NCBI GenBank assembly: GCA_026826555.1
Contig: JAKSZT010053836.1
Location: 7,493,356 to 7,557,355, forward strand
Length of the DNA stretch: 64,000 nt
Origin: Tolypeutes matacus
Taxonomy: Eukaryota > Chordata > Mammalia > Cingulata > Chlamyphoridae
Reading direction: 5' to 3'
A program made the translations under genes and the position numbers. The notes beneath the pieces were generated by a model that saw nothing but the letters and a program-made list of their open reading frames with translations, ran no database searches and had not been told where the DNA came from. Below are positions 55,027-64,000 of this stretch, in pieces (position 1 is the stretch's first letter; every line of letters begins with the position of its first letter).

Positions 55027-55984
55027 TGTAGCAGCAGTACCATCTTAGCCATCAACTGGTTATTAAAAGTTTTGAGGGGATACCTTCATTAATAAATAAA
55101 TCCTAATCTATGAGTTATTCTCACAAATGTTTTCTTGCAATGAAGGTACCAAAACTGACCCTAAGATACAAGTCAATACACACACCAATGCACAATCCAA
55201 TGCTGGAAGCACAGTCAATAAGCAATAAGCAAACAAACACCTAGTTTTTTTCCTGGAGGAAGATGCCAGTATGGCTTAGAGTTTAAATGAGGAGAAAGAA
55301 CCATTTCTCTCTTTAGACGCCAACGTATTAAAGACTGAGGCTAAAGACGTACAAGACAACTGCTGAATTATGATCAGTAAAAGCAGGGCTACAAGAGACA
55401 ACCTTTGGGAAAAACGTTTTCCTAAAAGCTGAGAACTTGCTCTGTTGTTTGACTTATGTCCCCCAGGGTTTCATTATTCCAACTCACATTCATTATAAAG
55501 AGAATGGTCTGGAACTCTGATTCATTATGTTTCACAGTTTTATTCAGCTTTAAAAAAATAATAAAAAACTCTGCCCATTCCTGTGGAAAACCAAAACAAC
55601 CACTCCCTGGACTCCAGAGAAGCCCTTAAGGCATCATCAAAATAAACTCAGGCATACAGAATGGCATAGGATAGACCAGCACTGCCATCAGAACTGTAAT
55701 GCCAGCCTCATGGGTAATTTAATTTCTTCCAGCACCACATTTAGAAAGTAAAAGGAAGCAGGTGAAATTAATTTTAACAATTATTTTATTTAGCCTAATG
55801 TATCAAAAATATCATAATTTCAACACGTGCTCAATAGCCACATATGGCTAACGGTTACTCTAGGACAGTGCAGTTAGAGACCATCATATCCCAAAGTACT
55901 GCTGTTAGAGTTTGCTTTGTTTTTAAGAACAAATTTCCTAAGCCACCAATCCTATTGCTCTGGGCTTCCTGAATACTAGTCATT
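54326..55984. other. Unassigned stretch
   Basis: No recognised element apart from the (AT)n tract. No gene signal. Confidence 0.4.
54988..55022 (+). repeat. (AT)17 microsatellite
   Basis: An uninterrupted AT run, prone to cruciform formation and length change. Confidence 0.98.
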
Positions 55985-58058
55985 AGAAAGTAATTACCAA
56001 TGGTTTACAGTATAGTTTACAGTTTAGATGGTACAGTTCAATAATTTTTCATGATATTTACCATGTCCTGTGTCCATTACTGTAAGGTAATGAAAAACAT
56101 TTCCCATGACCACTAAATACCCCATTTGAGCTTTTCTGTTCCTTCCTCCCCATCCCCCTGGGGCATATGACACCTCCCCTGTCTTGACTCATGGGATGAC
56201 AAGATTCATAGTTACATGCCCTGGGTATTCTAACCTGCCCTTCCTAATCTACCCACCTGTTAAACCTGCACCACCAAACCCAGTAATATCACTACCCACC
56301 TGTCTTATCCTTCAATATGCAACTATACTCTATCACTTTACCATAGATTATGTCCATATGGGTGATGGCTCACAACCTACTCTTCTCTCTCTCTCCCTTG
56401 TTAACCTATCTTTCAGACAGTAGTTCTCAGAGACTGCTCACTTTTCTCAATTCAAATCAGTGAGGTCATATACTGTTCATCCTTCAATGCCTGGCTTGCT
56501 TCACTCAACATAAGGTCTTCAAGATTCATCCACATTATTCCATGTGTTAGCACTTTATTCCTTCTAACAGCTGAGTAATATTCCATTGTATGTATGTACC
56601 ACATTTTGCTTATCCATTCATCTGCTGATGGGCACCGGGGCTGATTCCAACTTTTGGCAATGGTGAACAATGTCGCTATGAACATTGGTGTGTATATATC
56701 TGTTCATGTCTTTGCTTTCAATTCTTCTGGGTATATACCCAGCAGTGGAATTTCTGGATCATACGGAAGATCTATTGTTAGTTTTCTGAGAAATCGCCAA
56801 ACTGTCCTCCACAGTGCTGGACCATTCCATAATCCCACCAGCAGTGGATGAGGGTTCCTATTCCTCCACATCCTAACACTTATATTCTGCTGTTTTTTTA
56901 ATAGCTGCCATTCTGATGGGTGTAAGATGGTATCTCATTGTGGTTTTGATTTGCATTTCCCTAATGGATATCACCCCACACAGAGGGGCTCCTGAGGGCT
57001 CTGGAGACACCCAGGTCCTATAGAAGGGGGGATAGCCCCAGAGATTGACACCTTATCAGCAGGCTCTACTTTGGAATCCGTGCTCCTGAGAGTGACAGAG
57101 TTGGACTCAAATAAGTCCTCCCTGCACGTGGTCCATCAGTCCCTTCTATTCAAACCTATATGTGAGGCTGGAGTTTGTAGGTGTACTTCCAGAGACTGGA
57201 GCCTCTGGCCTGCCTATGTGCCAGCTGTGCCTGGAATCTCAGTGGAGCTGCAACTCCTACTCTACAGCTCAATGTACTCACCCAAAGTCACCTGGTGAGG
57301 AGACGATGATGGATAACGGCCAGCCCAGGGAATGGAGAGAGCCTGCAGCTGCAGGCAGGATAATCCCATCCACTATATCCAAGGGATATAAGCCCACTCT
57401 CACTTGGAGGTGGAGTGGACATCACCATTGCAGTCCCCTCAGGATTGGGGGAAGAGCTATGGACTAGAGTGGACTTAATAGTATTCTGTTGTAGACATAT
57501 TGTGATTCAAGCAATGGAAGAAATTATAACAGTGAGGTGGAGCCAGCGGCCACTAGACGCTTTCGGGGCAGGGAGCGGAAGGGCAGTTGTAATACAGGGG
57601 CTTTTTCAGGACTTGGGGGTTGTCCTGAGTGACGTTGCGGCGATCGACATAGGCCATCTTACATCAGCATATACCATGCAGAACTGTGTGGGAGAGAGTG
57701 TGGTCTACGATGTGAACTGTGGTCTATGCTTAGTGGCAAAGCCCCAGGATGTGTGTATCCATTGCAGGTGATGTGCCACACTGATGAAGGATGTTAATGT
57801 GGGAGGTTATGGGAGGTATGGAAGGTGGAGAACATGGGAATCCCTGAAATTTTTGTGTAACATTTATGTAATCTAAGCACCTTTTAAAATATATATGAAA
57901 AAAATAACATTTATGTAAGCAAATGCACATATACGCGTATATATTTATATATCATTTTACAAATAATGGTTTGTATTGTGAAAAATTTGATTTTTACCCA
58001 CAATAAAAAAAATATTGACTATTAAATAAATAAATAAATAAAAGAAACTAATTACCAA
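55985..58058 (+). mobile_element. Armadillo L1 with 5' inversion (twin-priming type), 16 bp duplication
   Basis: AGAAAGTAATTACCAA (55985-56000) and AGAAACTAATTACCAA (58043-58058) flank one compound insertion, 15 of 16 identical. The left part (56001-about 56967) is L1 read on the minus strand: the ORF2 C-terminus (MWYIHTMEYYSAVRRNKVLT, stop at 56452) followed by UTR-A-type sequence down to 56001. The right part (about 56972-58020) is plus-strand UTR-B-type sequence ending in ACCCACAATAAA and a (TAAA)n-rich tail. An inverted 5' segment joined to a sense 3' segment inside one duplication is the hallmark of twin priming. Only the last part of ORF2 remains, so it is inactive. Confidence 0.85.
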
Positions 58059-59132
58059 CAGAGTTTTCAATGTCCTACTAAGCTATTTTGCTAATCATTG
58101 TTTTTCAAAGCCTATTCTGGTGGCAGGTCTTTATTTGTTCACATGTGGTGATGCAGACAAAGCATCCGAGTTTTGGTGATGGAAAGCTTTTTCAAACTGC
58201 CCTTAGCCAGTAAGGAAAAGGACATTTAAAAAGAAACCCGCATGAGAATGATGTCAAGGGTGAAATGCATGCTGAGCTAGTAATCCAGCTACGGGTACAT
58301 TCTGAAACAAAACAACCTCAAAACATTCCAGGGCTGTAGAAATGATGGCAAAGCGGCTACACCCTCTGAAGACATCACAAAATCGCTTCACCTAACAAAA
58401 AACGGTTCATTTTCTCCTGCAAGTGCTTCCTCCTACCTGTCAAGTCCTCTCTCCAGCTCTTTTGTCACAGAAACATCTCCTTGCCAAGCACCTGGTGAGG
58501 GTAGAATGAGGGACCCACCCTTCATGGGACCCCAAAACTATATGAGGCTGGTAACTGGAGGCAGTAGCTACATGCACGAAAATAAATATTTCTGCTGAAA
58601 GAAAAGGGCAGAAGAGAGTAAAGGTAAAAAAGTGGAAAGAATGAGAAGGAAGAGAATGAAAGATAAACAAATAAATCAAATAATCTTAAAAATAGGTGCT
58701 TATTCTTCCCCTATATTTGGGAAAGAAAGAAAGAGAGGTAGTGAAGATGAAGGGAGGGAGCGAGGGAGGGAGGGAAAGAGTGGGGGAGGGAGGAATTAAC
58801 TGAAGTAATAAAGTCTACCTATCCAAAAAGTCAAGTCTAGGCAATAAAATCTTGGGTCAGTTACTTAATGATTGCATGAAGAAGCACATAAACTTCCCAA
58901 AATAGTTAACACAGGTGGATTTCCCATGAAGTTAATTAAGGCTAAGATTCAGGGACTCTCACTTGCAGACACCACTTTCAAAGTTCTGGGAGGTGCCCTA
59001 ATTTATTCAGATGGTCATATGTTTGTAAAATTTGCACACACCCAAGGAGATATTTTAATCACAATCTTTAAAGACCACGATCTCTTTCCGTTTTGTTCCC
59101 CTCTTGTATGTCGATATTGGAGGGCAAAAGAG
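58059..59132. other. Unassigned stretch
   Basis: No recognised family apart from the purine-rich patch listed separately. The frame at 58872-59198 runs into the DAS fragment and is not credible. Confidence 0.4.
58719..58795 (+). repeat. Purine-rich (GAAA)n/(GGGA)n patch
   Basis: An almost unbroken purine tract with GGGAGGGA-type units that could form triplex or G-rich structure. Confidence 0.85.
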
Positions 59133-59272
59133 TTTTGTTTTTTTTTTCTCATTGTCTGCTTGGTGTTTTTTCTCATCTGCTCGTTGTCTGCTCATTGATT
59201 TTGCTCGATGTCTGCTTGTTGTTTGCTTGTCTTCTTTAGAAGGCACCAGGAACCGCCCAGGACCTCCCGTGG
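59133..59272 (-). mobile_element. DAS SINE, 5'-truncated, antisense
   Basis: T-rich end at 59133-59148, then the antisense of the (ATGAGCAGACA)-type tail, then CTTCTTTAGAAGGCACCAGG and a decayed B box (GGAACCGCCCAGG). The A-box half is missing after CCACGGGAGGTCC. No duplication found. Confidence 0.82.
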
Positions 59273-61089
59273 ATATTTTTTAAAGAACTTAGCTAAGAGG
59301 AAGTTCAGTCAGGGATTTACGGGGTTCATGGTCACGTCTGTGTATAGTTATCACTACCTATTAGTGTAAAGCGTAAGAATGAATATTCTTCCTGCTTACT
59401 ATGCTAACTCACCTAGTACTGTGACATGAAAGTGCAAGACTGAAGATCATACTATGATAAGAATGTGTCCTATGGCATCCTGCACTCGACTTATATGGGC
59501 AGTAGGAGAGAAATGAGGTTTGAATTGTCCAAAGCAGAAAGCTGGTCTTTGGAAAAGTCTTCTAGTCATCAGACATGTAAAATGGGAAGTAGAGGATTTA
59601 GTTCTCATCAATATGTGGTCAAAACAGAAGTTCTCTCCTTTCATAAATATCCTTGATAATAAAACATATAAAATTATAAATCCACCATACATTTTTAATG
59701 GACAACATGCAAAATAGAAATGATTGAAATTCCTATATTTATAGACCCCAAACTGTAGTATTGAGTATATATGTGTAGGAAATTGCTTATTTTATGTATC
59801 CCAGCTATCAACAATAAAAAACAAATTTCAAAAACTATGCTAGAGGTGAAATTAAATTATCTTTCTTTTCACTATAGAAAATATTACAAAATTGTTGTCG
59901 TGTGAAGAGGTAATCAAAGAGTATACTGTTAAAAATATAGAAATATTTTTCTGTATTTTATGTTTGGTAATTGTCACTTTAAAAAATTTGTAATTTGCTG
60001 TGACATTATTTCACTTCCTAAATATTCACTTTCATATCTAATTTTGTAGTTGTAATTTTGTATCCTTTTTCCTAAAGAGGACTCCGAAATTATATAAGCT
60101 TCAGTATACAAAACTTGGAACTCTCCCCACATTAACAATAATAACTAGACAAACCATTGTCCCCACCATGTACACACACAGGCATGCAAATGCACACACA
60201 CACACACACACATTACTCAAGCAAGACAAATTCTCATGTAACTAAAATCTATGATTCCCTAAAGTAATGGTTTACCCAGGTCAAAGATACTGTTATCTAC
60301 TCCTTGCTTAAGTCTAAACTGCTCAAAAGACCTAGAATTAAAGTGATTCAGTGGGACTCTGACAACTAACAGAATTGTATGATTATGTAATCTTGAGAGA
60401 ACACATACTTTGGCTTTCCAGAAAGAAATATATGGGTACAAACTTACACACTAAGTGTCTGTATTCCATTCTATCACTGGAAAAATTGAGGCTTTAGAAT
60501 ATTTGCTCCCCCATCACTCATTTCTTAAAATTCCAAAGACATCTGAGATATTCCATTCAAAGACAGGTATAAGCTGATACCTCTTTATGTGTTGGCCTTG
60601 GGAAAGCTGGTCCATGATTATGACAATATTCAGGACATTCCTACTCTTTTTTGGGGTCTGTAGTCCCTACCTGGCCTGTTTCTATTTGAGCTCTACATTT
60701 TCACCTGTCACAAGAACAACAGTAATAAAAGTCATCTTATTTCTGGTTGTTTCATGAAAGCCAGCAGATACCACTGTCCAGCACCCATTAGAAATTTGGT
60801 TTCACTAGGGTTTTACATAATTCTCTTTAGCTAATTATCTTGTTTGTAATCATCCCACTTGAACATACCAGGAGCCCTTCTATTACTCTACAATGGTTTT
60901 TTATAGGATACTGGGTATGTTCTTGAGCTTCTTCATCCATAATCTTATCCTCTTCTAATGCTCAACTTCCCTGGTGACAGTGTTGACACTGTGGAAAAGC
61001 CAAGTGAAAACTTATGAGGGACTGAAACCTCATGGTCACACACTACTCTAGGATGGGGAGTGGCCAGCCCCAGTGCTAGCCCTGGCTAT
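59273..61089. other. Unassigned AT-rich stretch
   Basis: No family or gene recognised, apart from a CA microsatellite. Confidence 0.4.
60193..60212 (+). repeat. (CA)10 microsatellite
   Basis: A short CA run. Confidence 0.95.
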
Positions 61090-61550
61090 TGGTCAGGATC
61101 TTGGCAGGAAACAGATGGAACATTCAAATTTGATAATTTGAGGAGATTGTAAAAGTGTGGCCAAGGTTTGGGTAAACTCATAAGGGACAGTGCATGCTGG
61201 GGCTAGCAACAGCAGAGAGTCTTAACTACTCTGAGGCCTAAAGGGGCAGGGGTATGAGTTGCTGCTAGAACATGGAGAGCGCAGCTGAAGAGAGGGCTGC
61301 CCGACAAAAGCTTGCCTTTAACAGAGGGGCACAGACAGCCAGTGGTGGCCAAGTGAGGTGGGCGCCTGGGGAGTAAATACCCCACCTGCATTTTCCTCCC
61401 AGTCTCAGATCTCCTGCCAGGGCCCCCTATAAACTGGCCCCAACTTGAAGCAGAAGACAAGGGAGCTATTGATACAGGCCAGAGAGGTCAGCTTCCTGGA
61501 GCACAAACCCCGGTGAAGGGTGGAGAGTGGAGTTGGAGGAGATGCTCCGC
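61090..61550. repeat. Ancient interspersed repeat, family not assigned
   Basis: TCTTGGCAGGAAACAGATGG, AACATTCAAATTTGATAATT, GGGGCTAGCAACAGCAGAGA, TTAACTACTCTGAGGCCTAA, GCGCCTGGGGAGTAAATACC, CAGATCTCCTGCCAGGGCCC, GAGGTCAGCTTCCTGGAGCA. I recognise this order from a common mammalian repeat but cannot name its class reliably. Confidence 0.5.
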
Positions 61551-63289
61551 ATATGTTGCCTGTGGCTCTTCAAAAGGAAAGGAAACGTTTTCATTTACAA
61601 TGTGTATTCATGCTATAATTAAAAATAAAAGTAGTTTCTTTATAAGACCTAAAAATTATAAGATGGCCTTCAGACCATCATTATAAACATATAAGATGTG
61701 AAATTTAAGAACAAAAAGACTTGAGCCTGCTAAGGGCGACACTCAGATCGGTTACACTTATCCAAGGCTACCTTCTCTTTGCCAGGCTCCCCAACAGCAT
61801 ATTGGTTTCTTGGTTTGGATTTCTACTTTACTGTCACCACATTCTGAGATATGCATGCTAAGTAGACAAAAGAATTAGATGACAGCTCTCTGTCTGATAA
61901 TACTAGTGAGAATTTGTAGTGATATGTGGAACACCCCTGGTACATGTTGGTCAATGGTATGGGAATATTTGGGGCTTTTAGAGAAATGGTGAAAGTTCTC
62001 AGGAAAACTGTCAATGCTTTCGTATAAGTACTTCTTAGTGATTACAAATCAAACCCCAGAGCAACAGATTGCCCCGCTTTTCCTGTAGTTCCACCCATTA
62101 ATGAAATACATATCTTTTTCACACAGTTATTTCCAAGACATAGATGGACAGAGCATTTTAATACCTGACCCACTGATTTAAGAGGGGAAAGAAGAGCAGC
62201 TGAGGAGACCTTATCCTGGTATGAAAAAGAAGCCTGAGAAGGAGGAATCCATTCCTACTGCACTGTCCTCTTCCTAAGGTATGTGTTAGGGGTACATGTG
62301 TTACTTGCCAATGATGGCAGATGAGCTGGGGTTGAGGTCTCTGGTCTGGAAATAATACAGGACAGTCACCTGCACACAAAATGGCCAAGTTCCCACTAAA
62401 ATTCCATTGCATTTTGCGGGGTGTTATAAAGCCATTATTCTATCACGAAAGAGCAATGTCCTCAAGAGATAATGGTGTGGGGGGTAAATAGCATGGTTTT
62501 GAAAGACATTATAATAAAATCTGACACATAAACTGAATGTCCCACAGATATCAAAACTAAGTGAAAGACAAAGGGAAAGGGGAAAAAAGCAATTATCAAG
62601 AAGCCAGCCTGAGATTTCTTCTTACCCAGTGAAGGGAATGACATGGCTTCTAGTCCCTCATTTCCCACCACTGGTATTTACTCGGAGAAAGAATAGCCTT
62701 TTCACTTGTCTTAGTCCTTTTTTAGTAACTCTTAAGAACTTTCAGAGAGTTATAACTTGCTTCCCGTTTCAAACTGCCAGGTTCAAGCAGTGGTACAATT
62801 TTCCTTCAAGGGGCAGCCTTTAAGAAACCCAAAGAACAATAAAAACAGCAAGGAATTCACATACATCTCTCTCTAAGTGCAAACAATAGTAATTGATAAA
62901 TATCACTGTTGCAGAGAACATCATGTTTCCCTGCTTAAAAAATATACACAACGGATTGAGTGACAACTAAAAGGAGCCTAAATGAGACAAAGATAACCTA
63001 GTCTCTGTTAACAGCATTCTCTACTGGGAAGGAGCTGAATTCACAGGGCCTACACACCAGCTTGAACTTGAAAATCATCTCTCCGAAATGCCTAGAAAGG
63101 GACAGCAATAAATATATCATCATCAGCCTCCACAAAACATTTTACTTTCTAGAACATTCTTCACCAAAGTACATTCTCTGACGTGGCCTTTCCATGCTGT
63201 TTAGCCTAGAATTGAGTGCCTTCTTTTCCTGTTTATTAGCCACAGGGTTGGAACTGGTTTTTTAATTAACTTCATTTAGATCATGAAAT
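61551..63289. other. Unassigned stretch
   Basis: No recognised family. Short frames on both strands overlap without recognisable domains. Confidence 0.4.
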
Positions 63290-63440
63290 GATACATTTGG
63301 GACCTCAGACTTAACATCTCATTTTACAGATGAGAAACTAAAGTTCACAGAGGTTAAGTGACTTGCTGCAGATCAGACAGCTAATCCAATTGAAACCAGA
63401 ACATAGGTCTTGGTCATCAAGTCCAGGGCTTTTTTTTGCT
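63290..63440 (-). mobile_element. MIR SINE, antisense
   Basis: ACATCTCATTTTACAGATGA, GAAACTAAAGTTCACAGAGG, TTAAGTGACTTGCTGCAGAT, CAGACAGCTAATCCAATTGA. Confidence 0.92.
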
Positions 63441-63977
63441 ATAGCACTTCTGAGTTCTTCCCTAAATATAGTCATTCAAAAAGAAACTGTCAACAACTGG
63501 CAGTGAAAAAAGCTAGTGACCCTGGCTGGCATCTTAGGTTGCAAGTTGCACTTGAGAAAGGTTTGGGGACTCTGGAGGTTTGAAATCTGGAGGTTTGCGA
63601 TTGAAGTACCCCAAAATACCCAAAGCAGAAATGAATATATCCTACGACCACGTGCTGTGCTGTTCTCCAACCTGTTCCCAGAGCGAACAACCACCCCTGA
63701 GGAATGCAAAGTGCTCCATCTGTTTATCTGGGGATTACATGCACACTTGGAGGGGTTTTGTTTTGTTTTGTGTAGCCTGTATAAAAATCAATAGTAAATG
63801 CTTTTATGGAAGGTATTTACAGATTCAGAAAACAAAGGGAAAGCCTTTAGAAGACAACTATCCATTTGCTGTAATAAGAAGCAAATAAAGGACCCTGCAT
63901 TATATGAATATAAATATATAGATGAGGGACTGTCATTTTCCAAAGATAGTTCATATCACTTCAGAGAGATACTTCGT
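63441..63977. other. Unassigned stretch
   Basis: Contains a short imperfect direct repeat of TCTGGAGGTTTG near 63571-63597. Overlapping frames at 63476-63888 on both strands have no recognisable domain. Confidence 0.4.
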
Positions 63978-64000
63978 ATTTCTTTCTCTCTTTCTCTCTT
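63978..64000 (+). repeat. (CT)n/(TTTCTC)n tract, cut by window end
   Basis: A pyrimidine-rich simple repeat running off the window. Confidence 0.85.

Noticed and set aside
57071..57771. Chain of overlapping plus-strand frames of 75-118 codons
   Set aside because: They lie in L1 UTR-B sequence that is noncoding in the homologous copy at 25670-26600 and shifts frame between copies.
1..64000. CRISPR arrays, bacterial operons, ribosome binding sites, phage attachment sites
   Set aside because: No regularly spaced repeats with unique spacers. Repeat content is mammalian throughout, so prokaryotic features do not apply.

Overview
The window is noncoding mammalian nuclear DNA, and the repeats point to an armadillo (Dasypus). 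It carries seven copies or fragments of the DAS SINE, a tRNA-Ala-derived, Pol III-type element known from armadillos. It also carries several LINE-1 copies that share 3' untranslated regions I do not recognise from other mammalian orders. These lie over an older pan-mammalian layer of MIR, L2, HAL1/L1M, MER5/MER3-type hAT transposons and an MLT1 LTR. I see no protein-coding gene, CpG-island promoter, tRNA, rRNA or small RNA gene that I can defend. The long reading frames are accidental, or are antisense or remnant frames of L1 and SINE copies. One 200 bp segment at 6519-6719 (minus strand) has an open frame ending at a strong splice donor and is kept as a weak exon candidate. The DNA looks like an intergenic or deep intronic gene-desert segment.

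Layout. 1-8.8 kb: unassigned DNA with two dimeric DAS SINEs (1234 and 3008), one monomer (7261), MIRs, two L1M 3' ends and two MER5-type hAT copies. 8.8-11.0 kb: a 2 kb stretch without recognisable repeats. 11-17.6 kb: L2, MIR and old L1 remnants. 17.6-25.7 kb: an old antisense L1 split by a DAS SINE, then an L2 split by a 651 bp solo LTR with a 4 bp target-site duplication, then MIR, L2, hAT and MLT1 copies. 25.7-29.6 kb: nearly 4 kb of antisense armadillo L1, with two related 3' UTR types end to end and part of ORF2. 29.6-31.6 kb: a MIR, a probable second LTR and a (GA)n tract holding a 10-N assembly gap.

31.6-37.6 kb: the most repeat-poor part of the window, interrupted only by an orphan poly(A), one young DAS monomer (34591) and a weak MIR-like patch. 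It is the best place to look for conserved noncoding regulatory DNA. 37.6-45 kb: MIRs, a compound microsatellite, a DAS SINE with a 25 bp tandem triplication, and an antisense L1 endonuclease-domain fragment. 45-50.1 kb: a long sense-strand HAL1/L1M region whose ORF2 remnant is interrupted by a 445 bp young L1 with a 10 bp target-site duplication. 50.1-58.1 kb: a 5'-truncated antisense L1 and a 2.07 kb inverted/sense L1 compound flanked by one 16 bp duplication. 58-64 kb: mostly unassigned DNA.

No genes work together here. What the sequence records is a nested history of insertions, with old L2, MIR and L1M copies cut by LTR, L1 and DAS insertions whose target-site duplications can still be read. 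All family names come from pattern recognition without a database search. Edges of old repeats are good to about 20-50 bases, whereas junctions with target-site duplications are exact.
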